Source: Neckera pumila
Lineage: Eukaryota > Streptophyta > Bryopsida > Hypnales > Neckeraceae
Reading direction: 5' to 3'
Length of the DNA: 64,000 nucleotides
Assembly (NCBI GenBank): GCA_963969595.1
Contig: OZ018413.1
Coordinates: 16,915,711-16,979,710 of the forward strand
In this document: one piece after another, positions 10,778 through 20,873 of the stretch
How positions within the stretch are numbered: the first letter of the stretch is position 1
Layout of the letters: the number at the start of each line of letters is the position of its first letter
The notes under the pieces: model-generated
Told to the model about the DNA's origin: nothing
Database searches by the model: none
The model's input: the letters and a program-made list of their open reading frames with translations, nothing else
Program-made: the position numbers and the translations under genes

Positions 10778-11417
10778 TTAACCTCTAAATGCCTAAGGCC
10801 TGTTTTGGGCTTCCTGGAATTTGCTCTAAATTGAACAAAATGCCAACATTTTGATAAGTTATATCAATTTTTGATTTGTAATCGTACAAATTCAAACTGG
10901 ACATGTTAGAGACCTCATAGGAAAAGAAAACACAACAATATCACTTATGGAGTGAAAGATTATAATGTTTGACCATGAGGGTGCTAAACTGCAAAAATCT
11001 TTCAATCTTCTTTACACGAGTCAAATCTAAAAGTTGGTGACCAAAAAAATATAAGGTTAAAGGGCCTAACTTGTATAACCCCGATCAATTTATGGCTTCT
11101 TAAAATGTACTCTACGAATTTTTTAAATGAATTTTGAATGTGATTTTTTCTCTAAGATCTAGTGTATTTGAGGCTCATTTCCAAGAGCTCTCAACACTAT
11201 GGGAAGTCAAGATTGCATTGGGTACCCTTGTACAAAAACTTAAATAGAAAAATCACTATTATTTATTTTCAAGATCGGATTATTGGTGCTAAAATTAGAC
11301 TTCAAGAAGAACTTTCTAAAAATATAAACTACTAAAAATAGCAATTTGGTTAGGTTTTATTTAACTTCAAAGTTTTGCAAACACCAGATTTGGGTGTCTT
11401 GGACATTTAAGGGTTAA
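10778..11417. mobile_element. 640-bp TTAA-flanked element upstream of SAR1
   Basis: The ends are TTAACCTCTAAATGCCTAAG (left) and, on the other strand, TTAACCCTTAAATGTCCAAG (right). TTAA is duplicated at 10778-10781 and 11414-11417. Copies A (TTAA 5547-5550) and B (TTAA 6871-6874) of the host unit hold the single uninterrupted site. The interior does not resemble the other TTAA elements, so this is a separate subfamily sharing only the piggyBac-type target and TIR pattern. It lies about 40 bp upstream of the CACGTG box and about 285 bp upstream of the SAR1 start codon. Confidence 0.85.
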
Positions 11418-11453
11418 AAGAAAAATTTAAAGTAAGTATTCCAAGTACAAGAC

Positions 11454-11459
11454 CACGTG
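11454..11459. promoter_or_regulatory. G-box (CACGTG) in SAR1 promoter
   Basis: A palindromic CACGTG lies about 240 bp upstream of the start codon. It is preserved in copy A of the duplicated promoter (5575-5580) but lost in copy B. In plants this core is bound by bZIP and bHLH factors; use here is inferred only. Confidence 0.4.
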
Positions 11460-11700
11460 TCACATACCTGTAGGTTGGACTGCGTCATAAATTTTAAAAA
11501 AGAAAAGTAAGTTTTCAAGTGGACGCGCCAAAGGACCGAGGCTTGTCTCTCTCACTCGGACTTCACGCTCTCTGTTTCGCCTTCGTCGTCGTCGTCTTCC
11601 TTTACTTCAGAGCTCGCAAGACTTGCTTCCTTACGGGGTTTGTTTCTTCGGGGTCCGGGGTTGTAGCAACACCAAGAGAGGCGCTCCAAGCGCCACCATC

Positions 11701-13059
11701 ATGTTTTTGTTCGACTGGTTCTACAGCGTGCTCGCGACCCTAGGGTTATGGCAGAAGGAGGCCAAAATCTTGTTCCTGGGGTTGGACAACGCCGGCAAGA
11801 CCACTCTCCTGCACATGCTCAAGGATGAGGTAACTTACCCTAGAACAGCCCGTTCTCAAGATCCAGCGATGTGATGTGTGTGTGTGTTTCTGTGTTTTCT
11901 GTTTCTTTTTGGGTGTTTGGACATTGTCGTGAGTTAGGGTGGTGGAAGGTGGAGGATGTTGGCGATCTGTTGGTGATGAGGAGGAGGAAGTTTTTTTTTT
12001 TTTTTTTTTTGACGAAATTGGTGTGTGTGTGAGCGTAGAGGTTGGCGCAACATCAACCGACGCAATACCCTACATCGGAGGAGTTGAGCATCGGGAAAAT
12101 CAAGTTCAAAGCGTTTGATCTCGGGGGTCACCAGATCGCCAGACGAGTGTGGAAGGACTACTATGCCAAGGTTAGTTTTGTATTGTCTGTTGTATGCATG
12201 TGAGGTGGAGTGGTGAATTATGTTGCGTTTTGAATTTGGAGAGGAGGTGAAGCAGCAGGGGTGTGGTGAGTTTGTGTGAGAATGGGTATGCTAGGGTTCC
12301 AAACTGAGGTGGATGTTTTCCGATTGGTTCTCGTTACGAATGAAGCGCCTGAACGAGGTGATCATAGTGCTACGAATCTGTTTGACTACGGTTTAGCGCA
12401 GTGATGTTTGACTTGTCTGAGGGATTTAGTTTGTTTCCATGAGTTTAACTTCATCTTTGTTAGGGTTACTGACGTCACAGTTCTCTCTGGCCTGTTCATA
12501 TATGGCCTTACATTGATCTGTCGTGTGTTCGTCTGCTTTTTCTGAATTCCTATTGTTTAGGTTTTGATTGGAGATTGGAGATTATTTGCACAAAATTGTC
12601 ACTTATTATTTATCAGGTCCAATCTAGGGTTTGTATTTTTAATCGCCTCTCGTAACAGAACGGATGAAAACCCTAATTGGACAGTGGTAGTAGTGTTGCT
12701 CGCACACTAGTGTTTGCTGACAATGTTCAACTCCACAGGTTGACGGCATCGTCTACTTGGTGGATGCTGCTGACAAGGAGAGATTCTCAGAGGCGAAGAA
12801 AGAACTTGATGCCCTGCTGTCAGATGACTCACTGGCACAGGTCCCTTTCTTGATTCTGGGGAACAAGATTGACATCCCTTACGCAGCATCTGAAGATGAG
12901 TTGCGGTATTCGTTGGGTCTGAGCAATTACACAACAGGCAAGGGCAAGGTGAATCTGGGGGAGACAAACATACGACCTATTGAGGTGTTCATGTGCAGTA
13001 TTGTGCGGAAGATGGGCTACGGTGAGGGCATCAAGTGGATGTCCCAATACATCAAGTAG
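11701..13059 (+). CDS. SAR1: SAR1-type small GTPase (COPII coat assembly)
   Basis: Three coding exons are predicted at 11701-11829, 12039-12170 and 12739-13059, all joined in phase 0 by GT-AG introns, giving 193 aa, the usual SAR1 length. SAR1 is an Arf-family GTPase that recruits the COPII coat to the endoplasmic reticulum for export to the Golgi. The protein starts with the hydrophobic [17 protein letters not shown] segment expected of the SAR1 membrane-inserting N-terminal helix. It then has the P-loop GLDNAGKTT (27-35), the switch region around PTSEELSIG (54-62), DLGGH (70-74), NKID (129-132), and ends [16 protein letters not shown]. All nucleotide-binding motifs are intact. The start codon is fixed by the conserved N-terminus. 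Intron 1 has a long T tract and a GT repeat before its acceptor. The promoter and exon 1 are duplicated twice upstream as broken copies, and a TTAA transposon lies about 285 bp upstream of the ATG. Confidence 0.97.
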
Positions 13060-13684
13060 ACACAAGGTTCTCGTGAGAACTTGAGAAGGGCCTGGAGCAG
13101 AAAGGTCTGGGCGAGAGAAGGTTCCAGGCTGGTGAATTTTATGTGCAGTTCCCTTTTTGAGATTATATGTACTGAAGTGATGCAGTTTAGGGTGGGGCTC
13201 AAAATGGTGACTTGTGCACATTCAGACGTCACGTAGTATTACTTCGGATTCTGATCCATAGGTGTTAGTCCGTCATTGTTATTGGCATCCCCATAGCATG
13301 CTTTAGGTGGTGGCTTCTGAGATAAGCTTTTGGAAGTCCGGATTCTTTTCCTTTTTTATTGGCATACGGAAGACCAGTTTGTGAAGTGCTTCCAGGTGCA
13401 TGTTGTGGTTCTTCATAGTACATCAGATTCAGTCGTTTAGTAACTGCTCTGGATTGCAAGCTCAGGTGCAGTTTGTCCTCCGGTTCTGAAGATCGTTTTA
13501 AGGCTCTTTATGCACTTGAGCTTCCAATCAGAATTAGCAGCAGTGCAGATGTTTTTACATGAGGATGATAGGTGCAGGAGGGCCTTCTGAATCTGTTTGA
13601 CCATTTGGTCACGCTTTTAAATCATTTTGTAAAGTCTATTGTTTTCCAGATATTCTGTGATTTATTGGCATCCTTTTGCCACCA

Positions 13685-13690
13685 AATAAA
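13685..13690 (+). terminator. Candidate SAR1 polyadenylation signal
   Basis: AATAAA about 625 bp downstream of the SAR1 stop codon, after a stretch whose composition still resembles transcribed 3' UTR. Plant poly(A) signals are loose, so an earlier site is possible. Confidence 0.35.
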
Positions 13691-14131
13691 CTCGCATGTA
13701 AACAATCGTGATGGATACTTGATTTGTTTGTGATTGTACCGCGTTTGGTTGTGCTGGGTGTGTTCTGTGATGGTGCAGGTGGACTAATTGCACTATTCAG
13801 TGTAGCTTATTTTTCTGGGAGAAGCTGTACCCATGGTGAGTGTTTGGTTTTAATTCTGAATTCATCACCGACCACAAGAAAATGACAACGCGAAGTTCGC
13901 TTGCCTGGTCAGTACTGTACACAAGCCTCCACGCGCTTCCGCGCCCTGATTCCTATGAACTGTCCAGCGGTCCAGCCTGCTCCTGGCTCCCAGGTGTACT
14001 TTGGAAAGTCCATGAACTGACCTGGTCATGGATGTCATACTTTGATTTCTTCGTCCAGTTAATGTCCGGTGTCTGGCCCATTAATGGCGACTTTGCATTG
14101 ACCAGGACAAGACATTGCGTGAAGAAATTTA
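13691..14131. other. Intergenic stretch, no gene recognised
   Basis: The sequence at 13850-14100 has a GC content closer to that of the genes, and contains an open frame from 13840, but its translation resembles no family I recognise. CCTGGTCA-like words recur in both orientations. I see no supported gene. Confidence 0.4.
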
Positions 14132-14362
14132 CACGAAATAGTGAAATTAGGTTGCCTTACCTGAAATAAATTACCTCATGGATCAATGCTTATTCCACAT
14201 GGAAGTGCATGTCACTCTCTGAACTAGGCCTTGAACTCGTGCACAAATCTATGCCATACATGGCTCTAAAATGAAGGCATCATTGTACAAAAGCAGTGAA
14301 TATTTCTATAGTGTGGACTGTTGAGAAATTCGTGTGGGGCAACCTAATTTCACTATTTTGTG
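14132..14362. mobile_element. 231-bp TA-flanked MITE (CACAAAATAGTG family), copy 1
   Basis: It begins CACGAAATAGTGAAATTAGG and ends with the complement CCTAATTTCACTATTTTGTG, flanked by TA at 14130-14131 and 14363-14364. A second copy in opposite orientation lies at 40063-40302 and matches through the interior (for example AGTGAATATTTCTATAGTGT). Non-coding; Stowaway/Tc1-mariner-like by target choice. Confidence 0.8.
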
Positions 14363-14827
14363 TAGTGATGTGTTTGATGAAAAGTTGGAAGGTTTATTTT
14401 TCTTACAACCCTGAATCCCACGTACTAGTGGTTTTATTAAGGCAATTTAATGGCCAATTGCCTAAAAAAAAGAAAAAGAAAGGACAGCTTCAAGCCTATA
14501 AGAGAAAATGAAAGGTAAATGTGTATAAAAATGCCAAACAATAATCAGGGCCCTACAATGTTTCCAAAACCTCACCAATCATGCAAAAGTTAGTGTATAC
14601 AAAAATTGCATATCCAAAATTGCTCACTCAAAATCCGCCTCCTTCATTTTAAAGCCCTTTGAATGAAGAAGCCAAGAAATTCAAAACCTTCTTGGAAAAA
14701 AACCCACCTAATAATTGGTCCAAGAAAAAAAAAATGCCACATAACATTGCAAAACTACCAACTCTATTCCCTCTTTGGGATTCTTGGAAAATGGTATCAT
14801 CCTTTCTTATGATACCTGGAATTAAGT

Positions 14828-15721
14828 TTAACCCGTGAAGGACCAACATGCTATTTTTGTCAGTATAAATTTTTTGGACAGGCTTGCATATTTTAGGCCA
14901 AAATTTGTATAGAAGGTTTAGACAAAGAATATTTTTCATACGCACTAAATTTCATGACATTTGGAAATATGATTCAAAATGTTATGGCCTAATATATTAC
15001 TTTTCTTTGTAAATCGGCAATCTGGGTAGATCAGAAAAAAAAAACTTTTTTCATACAAAAAAATTTGAAATTGTTTTTCTAGATTCATACATACATAAAA
15101 AGCTTTAAATCATTCCATTTTGATCAATGAGATGAAAGTTATGAGGAATTTTAGTTTGCAAGCAGTTATGGATTTTCTACTCTAAAATAAATTTAAGTCA
15201 ATTTTCAATATTTTTTGAAAAAAATAAAATCATAGGATATAGATTGTTTATTACAACTTTGTAACCATTGGGATTGGCATTTTTCAATTCCATAATTAAA
15301 TTCTTAACGACTTAATATTTTGAATCTTTCTCTACTTCTTTCTACTTTCCCTATATGTTATACAACTCCAATTGATCTGAAATTTTTCAACCATGTAGCC
15401 AACTTGTCTAGGAAAATGAATCCAAAAAGCACCACTAGTTTAGACATTTTTCATAGAAAAGTGAGGTTCTAAAGTGCAGTTGCCCTATTTTTCATAGGGC
15501 CAAAAAAATGATTTCCGTGAATTTGAATGCTTATATCTTACAATCCACGCGTTCAAAATTTCTGAAATTTTTGCCACATGTTCTCAAATCAGCATATTAC
15601 AAGATCCTACGGTTACATGTGTCAAAAAATAGTTTTTTTTTCCAAATTTGGTACTTGCACTAAAAATGGCAGTTTTTTAGTGTTTTTTGTGAAACCATAA
15701 TTATGGAACTTTAGGGGTTAA
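14828..15721 (+). mobile_element. piggyBac-like non-autonomous element (subfamily 'GGACCAACATGC')
   Basis: The left end is TTAACCCGTGAAGGACCAAC at 14828 and the right end is GGAACTTTAGGGGTTAA, ending 15721, with TTAA at both ends. It is 894 bp and is closely related in sequence order to 47062-47996 (935 bp), sharing the 'ggcaacat' region, the 'gatcaatgagatgaaagttatgagga' block and the 'caagatcctacggtta' block. Open frames inside (for example 14649-14945) are incidental. Confidence 0.85.
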
Positions 15722-16237
15722 GAACATCTTCAGTGCAATTGATATATTGGCCTTCCAAATTTATTTCTAATTTTTGATTGGTATATAAATATAACATGAG
15801 GTAACTATCATTGGAGGTGCATCCATAAGTACTTTGAATAGATATTTTTTAAATTGAAATTTAGACATAAGACCATCAACCTAATCCCAATTGAATGCTA
15901 GCTAAAGACAAAAATCATAGGAGCTTCTTCAAATTATACCTAGAAAGGAAAATCAAAGCAAAGGGCTTTTTAAATTTTAATAAGTTTGTAAAGCCGTTTC
16001 CTTGATTTTTTTCTTAAGCTTGATGTAAAGAGGTTTTCTATATATTTTTGTCTTTTAGCTAGTTTTCAATGGATTCTACTTCAATTATGCAATTTTCAAA
16101 TAAAATTTTTAATATGTTCATTTATAGAGATTTTTGATGCACTTCCTATGATAATAATTACAAGCTCTAATTTTACAACAACCAAAAGATATAAACAAAT
16201 TTGGAGGGCCAATATATTAGTTGGATTGAGGATGCTC
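15722..16237. mobile_element. 516-bp TAA-flanked MITE abutting a piggyBac-like end
   Basis: The ends are GAACATCTTCAGTGCAATTG and, read on the other strand, GAGCATCCTCAATCCAACTA, followed by a shared ATATATTGGCC-TCCAAATTT block. TAA flanks both sides (15719-15721 and 16238-16240). The left TAA is the last three bases of the TTAA closing the neighbouring element, so this one inserted into that TTAA. A 3-bp TAA duplication and GAGCATC-type ends suggest a PIF/Harbinger (Tourist-like) MITE. Non-coding. Confidence 0.7.
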
Positions 16238-16240
16238 TAA

Positions 16241-19200
16241 GATTTTCAAAATGTGGTAAGCTCTCTCCTGTAGAAGTAGCTTGTATTTTTATCTTCTTTT
16301 CATCATATAGGGCTTCATTTCAATGACAAAAAAGGGCCCTATGTAGCATTGCAACGGTGATATGTAAGTGCTCTAAAGTCCATATTCAATTCAATTAGTG
16401 AGGGACATTTTGTAAATCCATGTTGTGTGTTTATAGGAAGATCTGTTTTGGATATTGTGCATTTTGAACAAAGTGCTTTTGCATAATGTTTGGTCCAAAT
16501 ACTTTGTCATTTATCCAAAGTCATATTGAATCTTTAAAAGATAACCTTCATTTATAACCAACTTGATGGAGATGAGATGAATAATGATATATTCTTACAA
16601 AGATATAAACAAATATTTGCAAAATTCTAAAATATAGCTTCAAACCATTGGATTGATAATTCAACAATTAATAACTTTCATACGAATGTCATATTTTGAT
16701 CAAAACTTTATCATGCTCAAACATAACACCATAAATCTAAAATGCATGAACACTTTGAAGTCTTTGAAATATGTGGAAGGTACAATAATGATTCAAATTG
16801 GGATTTGACATAAAGTAATTCAAACTTAGATAATCTATTCACTTGTTATTGTATATTGGTTAGACCTTGTTGAAAAATAGTGTATAAATTTGTTTTTAGC
16901 AAAGTACCAAGCTTGATCAAAGAATAAATAGTAGAGTTTATAATCAATATAGATTTTATGTTATTGTATTTCAAATCATTTAAAAGCTATATAGCGCCAA
17001 CCAGAGAAATGCAAGAAATAAAGATGAATAATTTTTCACATTGAATAAATGATTATGATGTAAAATGCAAGTGGTTACATGCAATTTTGAAGCAAGATGA
17101 AATAGCAACAAATAATTAGATTTGTGCCTACACATATGACCTCTATATGCACAAATCCCAAATCCATGTAATGAACACTTATAAACTATATTCATAGCAT
17201 TAAAGCATCATCCAAGCAAGACATTAAATTGAAAGGAACTTAACCAAATATTGTCCCTTTACAAAGCCTCCACTTCTACAAAATCATAATTTCCACCAAT
17301 TCTACATTGTGGGCAACCTTCTAGCACTCTCCATTTTAGATATTGTGTCTATTCAATTTTTCACCTAAAATTTAAGATCAACATATTTTTTGGCATCAAT
17401 ACTAAAGTTTAGGAATTGTTAGTAGAAATTCTTCTTCTTGAAGCCTTTTATTAAAATTAAATTCTAAGAAAAACTCATTTGAACTAATGAGCATTATTGT
17501 TCATTTAAGTTGAACACTTCATTCAAAAAGTTGAAGTGTCTATATGCAATTGGTAAAGAATAATAAACAAGATTTTTATTGATACTAAATAAATTATATT
17601 AACTATTGTAATATATCAAATAATAATATTTTTATTTATTTCATAAAAAATTTAATTAATTTTTCTTTAAAATGTATATATAAGACATTGGACAGAGAAA
17701 TACAAATAAAATATCCAAGGGCCTACCTTCCATCCTATACTACCACTTGGCATCTACTAATGCTTTTGGATATATAATGGTTTAATCTTCACAATTGATT
17801 TCTATCACAACTGCCAATTTTTAATTTTTTTCATTATTTTTTAAAATTTTGCCCTTACTAGAGTAAATCTATCCAAATGAGACAACTTTTGTTTTCTAAC
17901 ATTTAAAAAACTCACTTGAATGAACACCTTTATAATTTTTCAAAGTTGAGAAGATAGAATACGTTATATAACACTAGTAAAACTCACCTTCATCCTTTAA
18001 TCCCTAAAAGACCAAGGGTAGTCCAACCTTTCAAAACTATGAAGATGTATTATAAAATGCAACTTAGAATAATATTTTAATAATGACTTTCAAACAATAG
18101 CTATAAATTATGATCCATAAGGTTAGATCAACTAGCCTATCCAAACCAATATTTTTTCAATTTTTGAGTCTGGACTCATCAATATTCTTTGAATTCTAAA
18201 ATAATTAGAAAGCAAAATCTTCAAAATCTACACCATAGAAATGTTAAAGGATCAACGCAAGAATCTTCAAAAAAATTATAGTATGTGAAAATGCATTTTT
18301 GTGTGCTTGGGATGTGTTTGCTTTTATCCATTGTTCAAAATTTGAAGACCTAGTCCTTTATGGTTCATGCTTAACCTTTTTTTGGAATCTTTTGCACATT
18401 TTTGCTTCTATCACTTTGTACAAATATGTTATTTACCTCAATTTCATCAAATAGTTCATAGAGAAATGTTCTCTTATAAATAACCAAGAATTTCTTGGGA
18501 TGAATAGAAAGTATTTGGAGGTGACATTGGCCTAAAGCACTTCGTTTATCATCCGCAATTGATTCAAACCTCATTGATTACTTCAAAAGACTATTCACCT
18601 TTCATTCATTGCTCAAACTTAAGGTTATTTTGGCCTATAAAATTTTACTTAAGCGTCAAAAAAATATGAAACAATTTGTTTTATGGCGGCTTCATATCTA
18701 AAGGCTAGGTTAATTAATTGTGGAAGAGGTCAAAATCTTCATTTGTAATTGGACAAAGGCTGAAATCTGTCTGAATTCCTTTATACCAAATATAGGGGCA
18801 AATTTGGTAGAATGAATTTTTAATCCAAAAAGGGCATGCTCCACTATGGCCTGAGCTTGATGTATCGGGTGCACTAAGAATGGAAGGCCAATTTTGGCCT
18901 CAAAGCTAATATCATATTTCAATAAGATTTTTGTTATAAAATAATTGTTTTTTTTCAACAAATCAAATTTGTAGAATTTGGATGGCTTTTTGGGTCCCAA
19001 ATGCCAATGAAAAGAGAAAGAGTAGCTAAAATTTTCTAGGTTTTATTGAATCGGCCCGACTTCTTGACCTCAAGGCTTTTACATATGAGAGTATTAACCC
19101 TTATTATAATCTTATTCTAATGAGTAGTTGAAGGTTGCCTTAAATTTGAAAGGGTTTGAAATTTTGCACAATTGGCCTAAAAGAAAATTGCCCCAACTTC

Positions 19201-20030
19201 TAAGTGTAAAGCGGCCATGAGACTTCTCTCAAGTTTGCTAATAACCTCATAAAAAGAAATCATTCAACCATTAAGATAGTGCAATATGTAAAAGTGATAC
19301 TTTCAAGCTTTCGTACCTTAAATTAGGTTGTTTATTTATTTGCTTTGTTTGTTGTGTTGAGATCTCTGGAACAGTGGATTCCCTAGTCATGTTCTTAGTA
19401 CCATCAAAAAGCTCTCAGTAGAGGGGTGCATGGGCTATGTTTTGTGGCGTTTGGACTGATGGTGTGAAAGTTATTGAATTTTCAAGTTTTTTTGAATTTA
19501 AAAAATTAAAAAATTACTTTTATTTTTATTTTATTTTTATTTTGGCTTTAACAACAACGCATGGCATACTAAAGTAGAAGCACCCAAATGTAACATGAGT
19601 CATTCTTTGACACCTAAAAACCGACCTAAATCCAAGTGCAAGTGGATTCAAAGTAGGTATTAGGTACGTGGGATTCCCAAAAGTTGTCACTATCATAAAG
19701 GTGGGACTTGCGTTGGCCAATCACTTGCGCATGATTCAAACTTACATTGTGTTGCTTTCGGTGATTCCAGGCCCACATTAGTCTAGTGTTTACAATAAAT
19801 GCATCTGCGCAATTGTTTCCAAAAATTTGTATTATATTCACACAAAGTTAGAAAAATATGAAACCAATTTTATTGGTTTTCATAACCTAGTTCCTATCAA
19901 GAGCACATAATTTTTTTCTCTATGCGCCCTCCACCCTCCAGATCAAGAGATCCGAAACAAGTCGGTCCAATTTAGTTTTTAAAATTTAGGTTTTTAGAAT
20001 TTAGGTTTTTAGTGCTAATGGTTTGAAGAG
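16241..20030. other. AT-rich gene-free stretch
   Basis: Only short open frames of low-complexity composition are present, and none shows a recognisable domain or splice-consistent exon. Part of it (18320-18590) is a copy of the dispersed repeat also at 2375-2765. I see nothing else to annotate. Confidence 0.5.
18320..18590. repeat. Unclassified dispersed repeat, copy 2
   Basis: It matches the 2375-2765 copy in word order (TTTTGCACATTTTTGCTT, TTTACCTCAATTTCATCA, GGGATGAATAGAAAG). No ends or target duplications could be defined. Confidence 0.4.
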
Positions 20031-20043
20031 TTCTTGGCAGTAA

Positions 20044-20110
20044 GTTAGGGTTCCTTGCGCAAGTTTACGTAACTTACTATATAACGAGGACTACGGACCA
20101 CCCTTTCCTC
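20044..20110 (+). promoter_or_regulatory. Core promoter region of ABCF1
   Basis: A TATATAAC sequence (20078-20085) lies about 30 bp upstream of a pyrimidine/purine transition where GC content rises sharply, consistent with a TATA box and start site near 20110. A GTTAGGGTT word (about 20044) resembles the telo-box common in promoters of plant translation-related genes. The downstream leader (about 20110-20455) is GC-rich and is probably followed by a leader intron with donor at 20456 and acceptor at 20835 or 20860. Confidence 0.45.
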
Positions 20111-20873
20111 CAGCAAAAAGGTCGTCAACAGAGCTGCTGAGCCACCCAAACGCTTCTAATTTCAAACTGCACTCGGAGCTTTCGGCACGTGCCCGAGATC
20201 TTTTCGACGAAGGAGAACCACCGGAGAAACGAAGCTTCGACGTTCGTTCGGACGAACGAAAAGTACGCACGTTACGTCGGGTTCCGGAGGAGAACCGGCC
20301 GCCGCCTACCTCTCTCTCGTTTTAGGTCCGAGGACCGCCACAAGGAGGCTCACTTGCAAGGCTGCGACTCCGCCGCAGCACTCTTGCATACACTCCCTCT
20401 CTCTCTCTCTCCCTTGGCATCTCTGCGTTTCAGAATTTTAAGCTGCTGAACTGGGGTTAGGTCAGCCTCTTCCTTCCACTTTTGAATTTTTCGTGAATTT
20501 CTTGAGATTTTGGAATGCTTTTCGGTGTATTGCGAGTCTTGTGCGCTTTGTGGCATGTTCACTAGGGTTTTAAATTCCACGGCGGCAAACCCTAAGCGAT
20601 CTCCAAGTAATTTTAACGTGCATGAGCAAACCGTCATGTAGAGTTTTAGTTTGTGCTGTGGTTGTGGATCTGTTGTGGTAAGGTGTGGCGGCCGGGTTTT
20701 TATGAGATTCGTTTGTGACGGCGATCGAGCTTGTTTTTGTTCAGTTTTTTTCTGAGAGGTTTGTTGAGTGTTTAGGGTTGGAGGCTGCTGTCGTTATTCA
20801 GGTTTTGATAAGATATTTTTTTTTTGTGTACGCAGATTTTAGATTTCGTGTGTGCGTTTAGGCACAAGTTACG

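Larger units (their letters stand above)
7315..11829 (+). repeat. SAR1-upstream tandem unit, copy C (leads into the intact gene)
   Basis: Third copy of the unit, expanded by three insertions: TTAA elements at 7781-8984, 9384-10510 and 10778-11417, the first two with nested smaller elements. Anchor blocks shared with copies A and/or B occur in order at about 7320-7780, 8990-9383, 10511-10777 and 11418-11829. The copy continues into SAR1 exons 1-3. Confidence 0.75.

Noticed and set aside
3500..11829. CRISPR-like or satellite array
   Set aside because: The direct repeats are few, kilobase-long and degenerate, and carry a host promoter; they are a tandem duplication.
12707..13232. Long minus-strand frames over SAR1 exon 3
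   Set aside because: They are antisense to a clear, conserved coding exon.
13840..14169. Open frame of 109 codons downstream of SAR1
   Set aside because: Its end runs into a MITE and its product matches nothing recognisable.
20189..20449. Open frame in the ABCF1 leader as an upstream ORF
   Set aside because: It begins with GTG rather than ATG in a GC-rich untranslated leader, and its product has no recognisable features.
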